From NCBI RefSeq assembly GCF_000972385.1, contig NZ_JXTE01000002.1:150885-214884 (forward strand): a stretch of DNA of 64,000 nucleotides, given 5' to 3'. This DNA comes from Streptomyces sp. WM6386 (GTDB lineage Bacteria > Actinomycetota > Actinomycetes > Streptomycetales > Streptomycetaceae). The position numbers and the translations under genes are program-made. Below the pieces are notes generated by a model, which ran no database searches, was not told the origin of the DNA, and worked only from the letters and a program-made list of their open reading frames with translations. Positions 34,855 to 43,034 of this stretch are shown here, piece by piece. The first letter of the stretch is position 1. Each line of letters begins with the position of its first letter.

Positions 34855-35733
34855 TCACCCTTCGGCTTGCCGGTAAATGATGGTGGTGTTGCCCACGACG
34901 ATCCGCGAGCCGTCGCGGAGCGTAGCGCGGGTGGTGTGCTGTCCGTCCACCACGATGCCGTTGGTGGATCCGAGATCCTGGACGGTCGAGGGCGTTCCGG
35001 TCCGGATCTCACAGTGCCGGCGGGAGACGCCGGGGTCGTCGATCCGCACGTCGGCCTCGGTGCTGCGGCCCAGCACCAGCGTCGCGCGGGAGATCTGATG
35101 GCGGGCGCCGTTGATCTCGATCCAGTGGCGGGTGCGTCCGCCTGCCGCGGCTGCGGGAGCGGGTGCGGCAGGGGGCCGCTGGCCGCTCGCGGGCTGCGGG
35201 TATCCGTAGCCGCCGGGGCGGCCGCCGGGTGGCGGCGCGGCCGGCATGGGCGGGGCGCCCGGGGCTCCGGCGGGAGCCGCGGCCGGCGCGGAGCCGTAGC
35301 CGCCGGGGGCCGCGGGCCGGCCCGCCGGGGCGGCCGCACCGGGGGCCTGCTGGTCGGTGGAGGAGGCGAGCGTGCGGCTGCGCACCCGGTACAGGCCGGT
35401 GTCGAGGTCGTCGGCCTTCTCCAGGTGGACCTTGATGGAGCCCATGAAGGTGTAGCGCTGCTGCTTGGCGTAGTCGCGCACCATGCCGGCGAGCTCGTCG
35501 CCGAGCTGGCCGGAGTACGGGCTCAGGCGCTCGAAGTCCGGTGTGCTCAGCTCCACGATGAAGTCGTTGGGGACGACCGTGCGGTCGCGGTTCCAGATGG
35601 TCGCGTTGTTGTCGCACTCGCGCTGGAGTGCTCCCGCGATCTCCACGGGCTGTACCTCGGACTTGAACACCTTGGCGAAGGTGCCGTTGACCAGACCTTC
35701 GAGGCGCTGCTCGAACTTCTTCAGGACTCCCAT
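34855..35733 (-). CDS. fhaA: FhaA: DUF3662 plus FHA domain protein
   Basis: A 292-residue protein with an N-terminal DUF3662 domain (about 1-115; MGVLKKFEQRLEGLVNGTFA), a long Pro/Ala/Gly linker (about 125-200) and an FHA domain (about 200-290; LGRSTEADVRIDD, SRRHCEI, DLGSTNGIVVDG). Mycobacterial FhaA binds the phosphorylated pseudokinase domain of MviN and modulates peptidoglycan synthesis. GGAGGTG precedes the ATG. It is the first gene of the operon running down to pknB; 474 bp without genes upstream carry the promoter. Confidence 0.93.
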   Translation of the reverse strand: MGVLKKFEQRLEGLVNGTFAKVFKSEVQPVEIAGALQRECDNNATIWNRDRTVVPNDFIVELSTPDFERLSPYSGQLGDELAGMVRDYAKQQRYTFMGSIKVHLEKADDLDTGLYRVRSRTLASSTDQQAPGAAAPAGRPAAPGGYGSAPAAAPAGAPGAPPMPAAPPPGGRPGGYGYPQPASGQRPPAAPAPAAAAGGRTRHWIEINGARHQISRATLVLGRSTEADVRIDDPGVSRRHCEIRTGTPSTVQDLGSTNGIVVDGQHTTRATLRDGSRIVVGNTTIIYRQAEG

Positions 35734-36207
35734 GGGGCACCTCCTCCGTAGCTGCTGCCGTCCTGCACCCCGCAGAGCGGGTACTGCCTTACCTGGTACT
35801 GCTTACTGATCGTATCCACGCGCCGGTCAATCGGCTGGTTCCCCCTGTCGGCCTCGTCGACGGGTGTCGACGCCTCCGAAGTTCCCTGTGGAGCTCCTCT
35901 TCGAACTCCCCCGGCCGACTCCTCCTGTCAAGGATCGTAGAGGTGGCCGCAGACAAGTGTCCCGCACCTGACTGTGGACCCCGACCGGCTCCTGGGGTGA
36001 CGGGCGGTACCGGTACGAGGTTGATACGTGAACAGACACGTGTTGATACGTAGCCGGAAGAGCGGTGGGTTGGTGCGGGATGTCTACGGCCCTGATGAGC
36101 GGCTGCCCCTCGATAAGGGATGTGAACCCACCCCTGCCCGCGTGCTAATGTTCTGCATGTCGGAAGGCGCCAACCCCATGGGGAAACAGCCCGAAGACAC
36201 ACCCAAT
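35734..36207. other. Promoter region upstream of fhaA, no gene
   Basis: Non-coding, between fhaA (minus) and tRNA-Leu (plus). It contains two direct copies of GTTGATACGT at 36020-36029 and 36042-36051, start to start 22 bp. A GTGCTAATGTTC patch at about 36141-36152 has a TAATGT -10-like element about 60 bp before the tRNA. No small gene with a ribosome site was seen. Confidence 0.45.
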
Positions 36208-36291
36208 GCGCGGGTGGCGGAATAGGCAGACGCGCTGGATTCAGGTTCCAGTGCCCGAAAGGGCGTGGGGGTTCAACTCCCCCCTCGCGCA
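36208..36291 (+). tRNA. tRNA-Leu (anticodon CAG)
   Basis: 84 nt, class II with a long variable arm (GTGCCCGAAAGGGCGT region). The acceptor GCGCGGG pairs with CTCGCGC with one G-T pair. The anticodon arm CTGGA/TCCAG has loop TTCAGGT with CAG at 36242-36244. CCA is not encoded. Confidence 0.96.
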
Positions 36292-36297
36292 CAGCTG

Positions 36298-36331
36298 AAA
36301 GCCCCGCAGGTCTCAGACCTGCGGGGCTTTT
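36298..36331 (+). terminator. Terminator after tRNA-Leu
   Basis: AAAGCCCCGCAGGTCT (36298-36313) and AGACCTGCGGGGCTTT (36315-36330) form a nearly loopless palindrome followed by T. A realistic fold keeps a 10-bp GC stem with a 7-nt loop. Confidence 0.85.
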
Positions 36332-36393
36332 GCGTTGCCCTGCGGGCGCCGCCTGCCGTGAGGACAATCACACGCTGCGGCCCCGCCGGAGGC

Positions 36394-37047
36394 TTACGCG
36401 GCCAGGCGTTGGGCGAGGTGCTTCGCCTTGGTCTCGGCGTCCTGGTGGGCACGCGCGCGGGAAGCCTCGTAGAGGGGGACCAGTTCGGTCATCGCCGGGT
36501 TCTGCGGGGCCATGGTCAGCTCCGGGACGATGAAGTCGACGTCCAGGGCGAGGGAGTCGCCGAGTACCGCCCGCAGGTAGTTCTGCACGTACTCGAAGCC
36601 CTCGCGCGGAGTGCCCGGCGCGTAGGAGCCGCCGCGGCTGGCGACGACGGTGACCGGGGTGCCGGTGATCTTCGAGTCCTCGGTCATGAAGGTGCGGCCC
36701 ACGAGCATCACGTTGTCCAGCCAGGCCTTGAGGGTCGAGGGGATCGCGAAGTTGTACATCGGGGCGCCGATCAGCACGGCGTCCGCCCCCTCCAGCTCCT
36801 CGATCAGCTGCACGCGCGCGTGGAAGGCGGCGGCCTGCTCGGGGGTGTGCGTGGCGGGATCGGAGAAGCCGGCGATGTGGGCGTCGGCGGTGATGTGCGG
36901 CACTGGGTCCGTGGCGAGGTCGCGGTAGATCACCGTGCCCTGGGGGTGCTGCTCCTCCCAGGTCCTGCGGAAGGCGTCCGTGACGGAGCGGGACGAGGAG
37001 GCGCCGTGGGGGAACACGGAGGAGTCGATGTGCAGCAGGGTGGCCAT
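36394..37047 (-). CDS. FMN-dependent NADH:quinone oxidoreductase (AzoR family)
   Basis: A 217-residue flavodoxin-fold enzyme that reduces quinones or azo compounds by two electrons. Family features are the N-terminal IDSSVFPHGASSSRSV phosphate-binding loop and the FMN-contact motif PMYNFAIPSTLKAWLDN near residue 97, then ASRGGSY. The gene is divergent from an HxlR regulator across 108 bp, the same arrangement as azoR1/yodB in Bacillus. This suggests induction by quinones or electrophiles. The physiological substrate is not determined. Confidence 0.88.
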   Translation of the reverse strand: MATLLHIDSSVFPHGASSSRSVTDAFRRTWEEQHPQGTVIYRDLATDPVPHITADAHIAGFSDPATHTPEQAAAFHARVQLIEELEGADAVLIGAPMYNFAIPSTLKAWLDNVMLVGRTFMTEDSKITGTPVTVVASRGGSYAPGTPREGFEYVQNYLRAVLGDSLALDVDFIVPELTMAPQNPAMTELVPLYEASRARAHQDAETKAKHLAQRLAA

Positions 37048-37155
37048 GGGGGTCTCCTGAGGAGCGGCGCGTGGCTAACAGTTCGTACTCGACTATTGAT
37101 AACACAGGGACTTACTTTTTTTCATCACCGTACGGGAGCGCAGTACCCTGAAGGC

Positions 37156-37515
37156 ATGACGGTCGAGGAGAGTCACGGCACGGAGGCGTGCAAGCGGGTG
37201 GACGACGGGATCACCCGTGTCTTCCAGTTGCTGGGGAAGCGCTGGACCGGGCCGATCGTGGCCGTTCTGACCTCGGGGCCGGCGTACTTCGTCGACCTGC
37301 GCCGGGCGATTCCCGGCATCAGCGAGCGGATGCTGTCCGACCGTCTCACCGAGCTCGCCTCCGCGGGGCTCGTGCTGCGCGAGGTCGCCGAGGGGCCGCC
37401 ACTTCGGGTGTCGTACCGGCTGACGGCGGCGGGGGCGGCGCTCGAGCCGGCGTTCGCGGAGCTGAAGCAGTGGGCGCAGCGGCACTTGCCGGAGGGGCCC
37501 GGGGGCGGGTGCTGA
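37156..37515 (+). CDS. HxlR family transcriptional regulator
   Basis: A 119-residue winged-helix repressor (HxlR family): FQLLGKRWTGPIVAVLTSGP, ISERMLSDRLTELASAGLV, then the wing. Cys12 near the N-terminus (EACKRVDD) corresponds to the redox-sensing Cys of YodB/QorR-type regulators. There is no clear ribosome site. A TACCCT -10-like box ends 6 nt before the ATG, with TTCATC 17 nt upstream of it, so the mRNA may be leaderless. It is divergent from the azoreductase. Confidence 0.87.
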   Translation: MTVEESHGTEACKRVDDGITRVFQLLGKRWTGPIVAVLTSGPAYFVDLRRAIPGISERMLSDRLTELASAGLVLREVAEGPPLRVSYRLTAAGAALEPAFAELKQWAQRHLPEGPGGGC

Positions 37516-37563
37516 GGGACTCCGACGCGGGGCGGGTGCCGAGGAGGGCGGTTGCGGGGCCGG

Positions 37564-37590
37564 TTTTCCACAGCCGTGGGGTCGTCCACA
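37564..37590 (+). promoter_or_regulatory. Pair of DnaA boxes
   Basis: TTTTCCACA (37564-37572) and TCGTCCACA (37582-37590) are spaced 18 bp start to start, between the HxlR and DUF2252 genes. The first is a one-base variant of the consensus. Confidence 0.5.
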
Positions 37591-37673
37591 GGGTCTGACG
37601 CGTTTCGGCCACCGGCTGTACGGTCTGCACGAGTTGATGTTCGGGCGCGTGCATGGTCGGAGAGGCGGTCGCA

Positions 37674-39107
37674 ATGACCGAGGTCGGGGTGGGGGCTTCT
37701 GGCGAGGTTTCCGTGGGCGTGGCGCGCAGGCTGCCGCGGGCGCGGGGCTTCGCCGAGTGGCCGGTGCAGGGATCGCCCAAGCAGGAGGGCAAGGCGCTGC
37801 GCAAGCGGGTCCCGCGTGGGGCGCACACCGCGCTCGACCTGGACGGCTCGCGTCCCGACGCGGTGAGCGCGGTCGAGGAGTCCAGCCGCGACCGCATCCC
37901 AGAACTCACACCGCTGCGCGTCGGGCGGATGGCGGCAACGCCCTTCGCCTTCCTGCGCGGCTCGGCGGGCCTCATGGCCTACGACCTGGCGCGTACCCCC
38001 ATGACCCGGATCCGCGCCCAGATCTGCGGTGACGCCCACGCGGCCAACTTCGGTCTGTACGGGGACGCGCGTGGCGATCTGGTCATCGATCTCAACGACT
38101 TCGACGAGACGGTCCAGGGCCCCTGGGAGTGGGACCTCAAGCGGCTCGCGGCCTCGCTGGTGCTCGCCGGCCGGGAGGCGGGCGCGGACGAGGACACCTG
38201 CCGCGGTGCGGCGCACGGCGCGGTGGGCGCCTACCGCCGCACCATGCGGCTGCTGGCCAGGCTCCCGGTGCTGGACGCGTGGAACGCGATCGCGGACGAG
38301 GAGCTCGTCTCCCACACCGACGCCCACGATCTCGTCGGCACGCTGCAGCGGGTCTCCGAGAAGGCGCGGGCCAACACCAGCGGACGGTTCGCGGCGAAGT
38401 CGACCGAGCAGACCGAGGACGGCGGGCGCCGCTTCGTCGACGCCCCGCCCGTGCTGCGGCGCGTGCCGGACACGGAGGCCGCGGCGGTGGCCGGGTCCCT
38501 GGAGGGGTACCTGGAGTCGCTCTCCGAGGACCGTCTTCCGCTGCTGTCCCGGCACGCGGTGCACGACGTCGCGTTCCGGGTCGTCGGTACGGGCAGCGTC
38601 GGTACACGGTCGTACGTCGTGCTGCTCCTCGACCACCGAGGTGAGTCGCTGGTGCTCCAGGTGAAGGAGGCCCGTCCCTCGGCGCTGCTGCCGCACCTGG
38701 TGACCGCCGGGTTCGAGGCGCCCGCCGTCGAGCACGAGGGCCGCCGGGTCGTCCTCGGGCAGAAGCGGATGCAGGTCGTCAGCGACATCCTGCTGGGCTG
38801 GACGTCGGTGGAGGGACGGCCGTTCCAGGTACGGCAGTTCCGCAACCGCAAGGGCAGCGTCGACCCTGCCGCGCTCGCCGCGGACCAGATAGACGACTAC
38901 GGCCGTATGACGGGGGCGCTGCTGGCCCGCGCCCACTCGCACAGCGTCGACCCGCGCCTCGTGGCCGGGTACTGCGGCAAGAGCGAGGAACTGGACGAGG
39001 CGATGGCCGCGTTCGCCGTGGCGTACGCCGACCGTACGGAGGCGGACCACGCGGCGCTGGTGGCGGCGGTGCGGTCGGGGAGGCTCGCGGGCGAGACGGG
39101 GGTGTGA
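37674..39107 (+). CDS. DUF2252 family protein (kinase-like fold)
   Basis: A protein of about 477 residues of the DUF2252 family, whose core resembles aminoglycoside-phosphotransferase-type kinases. CGDAHAANFG is the catalytic-loop-like motif and DLNDFDET the metal-binding-like motif (about residues 118-144). A late YGRMTGALLARAHSHS block is also conserved. ATG 37674 is chosen because GGAGAGG lies upstream; ATG 37653 in the same frame has none. The substrate is unknown. It is monocistronic by its context. Confidence 0.82.
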   Translation: MTEVGVGASGEVSVGVARRLPRARGFAEWPVQGSPKQEGKALRKRVPRGAHTALDLDGSRPDAVSAVEESSRDRIPELTPLRVGRMAATPFAFLRGSAGLMAYDLARTPMTRIRAQICGDAHAANFGLYGDARGDLVIDLNDFDETVQGPWEWDLKRLAASLVLAGREAGADEDTCRGAAHGAVGAYRRTMRLLARLPVLDAWNAIADEELVSHTDAHDLVGTLQRVSEKARANTSGRFAAKSTEQTEDGGRRFVDAPPVLRRVPDTEAAAVAGSLEGYLESLSEDRLPLLSRHAVHDVAFRVVGTGSVGTRSYVVLLLDHRGESLVLQVKEARPSALLPHLVTAGFEAPAVEHEGRRVVLGQKRMQVVSDILLGWTSVEGRPFQVRQFRNRKGSVDPAALAADQIDDYGRMTGALLARAHSHSVDPRLVAGYCGKSEELDEAMAAFAVAYADRTEADHAALVAAVRSGRLAGETGV

Positions 39108-39137
39108 GGGGCTTGCGGCCGGTGGGGGTCTTCGTCG

Positions 39138-39356
39138 GTGAGGTACGTCGTACGAGGGGTCTCGCGACTCCAAGTGGATGTCCTGGACGTCTGTGACGTG
39201 GCCGCGCTCGGGGAGGTGATCCTAGGCGAGGTGTTGCCGCACGACGGGGGCTGCACCCATGAGGTCGTATGCCGGCCGGGGACACTGGTCGTCGCGTGCC
39301 GGGACCTCGCGGCGCAGTGGGGGGCGGCGGATTGCCCGGGTGCGCGTGGGGGCTGA
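39138..39356 (+). CDS. Possible small protein, weakly supported
   Basis: An open frame of 72 codons starting GTG with a GC-biased third position and a plausible composition (four Cys in the second half). No ribosome site is visible and no family is recognised. It lies between the DUF2252 and J-domain genes. It may be a real small gene or chance; listed so the gap is not silent. Confidence 0.25.
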   Translation: MRYVVRGVSRLQVDVLDVCDVAALGEVILGEVLPHDGGCTHEVVCRPGTLVVACRDLAAQWGAADCPGARGG

Positions 39357-39402
39357 CACCCGTCGTCCGAGGGCCGGCCCGGCCGTGGCCTACGCTGGTC
39401 GG

Positions 39403-40248
39403 GTGACGACCCCGGAAGCTGAGCAGGGTGGTGTCGCCGGCGGGACGCGGGCGGCGCCCGAGGATGGTGCGCCCCGGCCCGAGGAGCGGCTGGAGCGGGC
39501 CGTGCGGGCCGCCGAGCAGGCGCTGATCGAGTACGAGATCGCGGTGGAGACCTTCCGGGTCGAGGTCGAGAACTTCTCCCGGCTGCACCACCAGAGACTC
39601 GGCCCGATGTACACCCGGCTCGACGAACTGGACGCCCAGATCGCCGAGGCCACGGCCGAGCGCACCGGTGACCCCGAGGACCGGCGCAAGGCTGACGAGG
39701 CCCGTGCCCGGGTGATGCCGATGCCGGCGGTGGAGGAACTGTTCCACGGCTGGATGGATGGGGACGGGCTGTTCCCGGAGGCCGTGGCGATGCTCACGGA
39801 GCAGCCGGTGCGGCCCCCGCAGCGGGTGCGGCCCAGCGACGAGGCCCGCAAGCTCTACCGCGAGCTGGTCCGCAAGGCCCACCCCGACCTGGCGCAGGAC
39901 GACACCGAGCGGGCACGGCGCGACGAGTTCATCACCCGGGTCAACGCCGCCTACGCCCGCGGTGACGAGCCGCTGCTGCGGGAGCTGGCCGAGGAGTGGG
40001 CCGCCGGGCCGAAGCCGCCGGAGCAGGGGCCGACGCCGAGCGAGGAGCTCTACGCCCGCCTCGAGTGGCTCGCCCAGCGCAAGGAGCTGCTCAGCGTGGT
40101 CGCGCGGGAGCTGGAGGAGAGCGCGATCGGGGCGATGCTGCGGCTGGCCCCGGACGACCCCGACCGGCTCCTGGAGGAGATCGCCGAGCAGTTGCTGGCG
40201 CAGCTCGCGGAGCGGGAGCGGGAGCTGGCGGAGCTGCTCGGGCAGTAG
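39403..40248 (+). CDS. J-domain protein with N-terminal coiled coil
   Basis: A 281-residue protein with a coiled-coil-like N-terminal half (about 15-110) and a J-domain core around residues 145-195 (LYRELVRKAHPDLAQDD, with the HPD motif). A second helical region follows (about 200-281; ERERELAELLGQ). The HPD tripeptide is what stimulates a DnaK partner, so it may be a specialised Hsp40. GTG 39403 follows a TACGCT -10-like element by 6 nt and lacks a ribosome site, so a leaderless mRNA is likely. Confidence 0.82.
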   Translation: MTTPEAEQGGVAGGTRAAPEDGAPRPEERLERAVRAAEQALIEYEIAVETFRVEVENFSRLHHQRLGPMYTRLDELDAQIAEATAERTGDPEDRRKADEARARVMPMPAVEELFHGWMDGDGLFPEAVAMLTEQPVRPPQRVRPSDEARKLYRELVRKAHPDLAQDDTERARRDEFITRVNAAYARGDEPLLRELAEEWAAGPKPPEQGPTPSEELYARLEWLAQRKELLSVVARELEESAIGAMLRLAPDDPDRLLEEIAEQLLAQLAERERELAELLGQ

Positions 40249-40356
40249 GCGGGCCGGGTGCCGGGTGCCGGGCGGGCTTGTGGACGTCGGGTGTCGGCTT
40301 GGCGGGGTGGGTCTCGTGGCCGTGGGGCTCGGGTGGCGCTCAGGTAGCCTCGGGGC

Positions 40357-40704
40357 ATGAGTTTCGGAGCTTCCCTGCCCTCGGTCGACGTCGCCGGTGT
40401 TCCGGCCGACGGTCTCGTTGTGGATGTCCGTGAGGCCGACGAGTGGGCCGCGGGGCATGTCGAGGGTGCGCTGCACGTGCCCATGAGTGACTTCGTGGCC
40501 CGGTTCGGCGAGGTGACCGAGGCGGTGGCGGAGGGTCGGCGGGCCTATGTGATGTGCCGCGTCGGCGGTCGCTCCGCGCAGGTCACCCAGTATCTGGTCC
40601 AGCAGGGAATCGACGCCGTGAACATCGACGGCGGCATGCTGGCCTGGGAGGGCGCAGGCCGCCCCATGGTCACGGACAACGGTTCGCCGGCGTTCGTCCT
40701 CTAG
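40357..40704 (+). CDS. Rhodanese-domain protein
   Basis: A 115-residue single rhodanese domain with the catalytic Cys67 in the loop CRVGGRS and the N-terminal DVREADEWAAGHVEGALHVP signature. Such proteins transfer sulfane sulfur; the acceptor is unknown. ATG 40357 follows a TAGCCT -10-like element by 7 nt without a ribosome site, again a leaderless pattern. It ends 25 bp from the convergent acyl-CoA dehydrogenase gene. Confidence 0.88.
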   Translation: MSFGASLPSVDVAGVPADGLVVDVREADEWAAGHVEGALHVPMSDFVARFGEVTEAVAEGRRAYVMCRVGGRSAQVTQYLVQQGIDAVNIDGGMLAWEGAGRPMVTDNGSPAFVL

Positions 40705-40729
40705 GGCAGATGGCCGGGCCGGGCGCGTG

Positions 40730-41863
40730 TCAGGCCAGAGGATGCGCCGCCAGCAGGTCGCCCAGCGTCTCCTCGTGGGCGGCTGCCGGGCCGAGCGACA
40801 GTTCCAGGTGCTTGGCCCAGGCGTGGTAGCGGTGCAGCGGGTAGTCGATGTCGGCGCCGAACCCGCCGTGCAGATGCTGCGCCGTCTGCACGACCCGCCG
40901 TACGCCCTCGGAGGCCCAGATCTTCGCCACGGCGACCTCACCTGAGACCGGCAGCGTGCCCTGCGTCCCGGAGCCGGTCCGCCAGGCCGCCTGCCACAGG
41001 GTGGCCTCCATCGCCTTCAGGTCGATGTAGCGGTCGGCGGCCTGCACGGCGACGGCCTGGAACGTGGCGACCGGGAAGCCGAACTGCTCCCGCTTGCTGG
41101 TGTATTCACTGGTCATCCGCAGGACCTGACGGCCCAGGCCGAGTGCCTGCGCACACGTCCCGACGGTCAGCAGATGCCGTAGCGACTCCCACGCACCGTC
41201 CGCGTCGACGATGTCCCGGGCCGCGATCCGCGCCGACTCCAGCCGTAGTTCGCCGAGCCGCTCGCCGGTGGTGGAGAGCTGCTCGGCGAGGGCGACCCCT
41301 TCGCCGGCGGGCGCTACCAGCGCGAGCACGGTCTGCCCGGCCGCCGTGTGCGCGGGTACGACGATGTGGTCCGCGTCGAACGCCCACGGCACCGCCGTCT
41401 GCACGCCGTCCAGGATCCACTCCGCGCCCTCCTGCCGTGCGGTCACGGCGAGTTCGGCAGGGTCGTGGCCGGTACGGCCGCTCGCGGCGACGGTCAGCAC
41501 GACCTCGCCGCGGCCCGCCCGGGCGAGCAGGCCGGACCTCAACTCCTCGGTGCCATGGGCCTGTACGGCCGCCGCGGCCGCGCTGCTCTCCAGCAGCGGT
41601 ACTCGCGCCAGCACCTTCGCCGACTCGATCAGTGCCAGACACAGCGCGACCGCGTCCAGACCGGCCCCGCCGTACTCCTCCTTCAGCAGCAGGCTCAGCA
41701 GGTCCGCGTCGGCGAGCCTGCTCCACAGCTCGGTGTCGAACGTGTCGGCGACGGCGCCCGTGGCGAGCGCGGGGCTCGGCACCCCGTCCGGCGCGACCCC
41801 GGCGAACACGCCCCGTGCCGCCTCGGCCGCCGCCTGCTGCTCCTCGGTGAAGGTGAAGTCCAC
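40730..41863 (-). CDS. Acyl-CoA dehydrogenase family protein
   Basis: A 377-residue flavoenzyme of the acyl-CoA dehydrogenase superfamily. The N-terminal helical domain includes KEEYGGAGLDAVALCLALIE, and the C-terminal domain EQFGFPVATFQAVAV and HLHGGFGADIDYPLHRYHAW. At the place of the usual catalytic Glu (as in medium-chain enzymes, EYPVEK) the sequence has Asp in DYPLHR. This pattern occurs in actinobacterial FadE subunits that form heteromeric enzymes with steroid-side-chain-type substrates. GTG start with GGGAGG upstream. A KstR-like palindrome lies 64 bp before the start. Confidence 0.85.
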   Translation of the reverse strand: MDFTFTEEQQAAAEAARGVFAGVAPDGVPSPALATGAVADTFDTELWSRLADADLLSLLLKEEYGGAGLDAVALCLALIESAKVLARVPLLESSAAAAAVQAHGTEELRSGLLARAGRGEVVLTVAASGRTGHDPAELAVTARQEGAEWILDGVQTAVPWAFDADHIVVPAHTAAGQTVLALVAPAGEGVALAEQLSTTGERLGELRLESARIAARDIVDADGAWESLRHLLTVGTCAQALGLGRQVLRMTSEYTSKREQFGFPVATFQAVAVQAADRYIDLKAMEATLWQAAWRTGSGTQGTLPVSGEVAVAKIWASEGVRRVVQTAQHLHGGFGADIDYPLHRYHAWAKHLELSLGPAAAHEETLGDLLAAHPLA

Positions 41864-41926
41864 GGTCCCTGTCCTCCCGACGCGTCAGCCGATCGACGGG
41901 TGAGCCGATCTGACGGACCGTCAAGA

Positions 41927-41940
41927 TAGAACAGGTTCTA
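41927..41940. promoter_or_regulatory. KstR-type operator (TNNAACNNGTTNNA)
   Basis: TAGAACAGGTTCTA is a perfect palindrome apart from its two central bases. It fits the TNNAACNNGTTNNA motif of KstR, the TetR repressor of cholesterol catabolism genes. It lies between paaE and the acyl-CoA dehydrogenase, in the latter's promoter region. Confidence 0.6.
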
Positions 41941-41975
41941 GAAGAAGGGAACGGGGCAGCCCACCTCAGGTGCCC

Positions 41976-43034
41976 TCACCTGTCGAAGTCCAGCTCCACC
42001 GTCTCCGTCGCCGGATGCGACTGGCACGCCAGTACGTACCCGGCCTCCGTCTCCTCCGGCTCCAGCGCGAAGTTGCGGTCCATGCGGACCTCGCCGGAGA
42101 CGAGGAAGGCGCGGCAGGTGCCGCACACCCCGCCCTTGCAGGCGTAGGGCGCGTCGGAGCGGTTGCGCAGGACCGCGTCGAGAAGTGACTCGCCGTCCTG
42201 GACGGGCCAGGTTCCGCCGCGGCCGTCGAGACGGGCGGTCACGGTGCTGTGTGCGGGCGCGGGGGTCCTGGGCGCCGGGGCCGCTCCCTCGTCGACGTGG
42301 AAGATCTCCTCGTGGACGCGGCTCCGGGGGACGCCGAGCTCCCTCAGGGCTCGTTCCGCACCCTGCACCAGCCCGAACGGCCCGCACAGGAACCAGCCCG
42401 CCACATCCGCCACCGGCAGCAGCGCCGGCAGCAGCCCCGTCAGCCGCTCCCGGTCGAGCCGTCCGGACGGCAGCCCGGCCTGCTGCTCCTCCCGGGAGAG
42501 AACCGTGGCGAGCTGCAGCCGCTCCGGGTAGCGGTCCTTCAGGTCGGCGACCTCGTCCAGGAACATCGTCGAGGCGGCCGTACGGTCACTGCGGATCAGG
42601 CAGAACCGGGCCTCGGGCTCGCGCGCCAGCAGCGTCGACACGATCGACAGCACCGGGGTGATGCCGCTGCCGCCGACGACCGCCGCGTACAGGCCGGGTG
42701 CGGGGGCGAGGGTGAAGCGCCCCGCGGGAGTCATCACCTCCAGCTCGTCGCCGACGGCGATCTCCTTGAGGGCGTACGTGGAGAAGGCTCCGCCGTCCAC
42801 CAGCCGCACACCGACGCGCAGCCGGCGAGGGGCTTCGGCGTCCGGTGCCGGGGAGCAGATCGAGTACGTGCGCCGGATCTCCTCGCCGTCCCCCGTGCGG
42901 CGCACGGCGAGGTGCTGGCCCGGTGTGTACCGGTAGGCCTCGCCGAGTTCCGGCGGCACGGTGAAGGTGAGGGCCACGGAGTCGTCGGTGAGCGGGTCGA
43001 CCGCCGCCACCCGGAGCGCGTGGAAGCGGGCCAT
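41976..43034 (-). CDS. paaE: Phenylacetyl-CoA epoxidase reductase subunit PaaE
   Basis: A 352-residue reductase passing electrons from NADPH to the diiron PaaA. FAD-binding RRTYSICSP (about 55-63), NAD-binding VVGGSGITPVLSI (about 119) and a C-terminal plant-type 2Fe-2S ferredoxin domain with CKGGVCGTCRAFL and a distal Cys (LACQSHP) are all present. ATG 43034 has AAGGAG 5 nt upstream and overlaps the paaD stop by one base. It is the last gene of paaABCDE. Confidence 0.95.
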   Translation of the reverse strand: MARFHALRVAAVDPLTDDSVALTFTVPPELGEAYRYTPGQHLAVRRTGDGEEIRRTYSICSPAPDAEAPRRLRVGVRLVDGGAFSTYALKEIAVGDELEVMTPAGRFTLAPAPGLYAAVVGGSGITPVLSIVSTLLAREPEARFCLIRSDRTAASTMFLDEVADLKDRYPERLQLATVLSREEQQAGLPSGRLDRERLTGLLPALLPVADVAGWFLCGPFGLVQGAERALRELGVPRSRVHEEIFHVDEGAAPAPRTPAPAHSTVTARLDGRGGTWPVQDGESLLDAVLRNRSDAPYACKGGVCGTCRAFLVSGEVRMDRNFALEPEETEAGYVLACQSHPATETVELDFDR

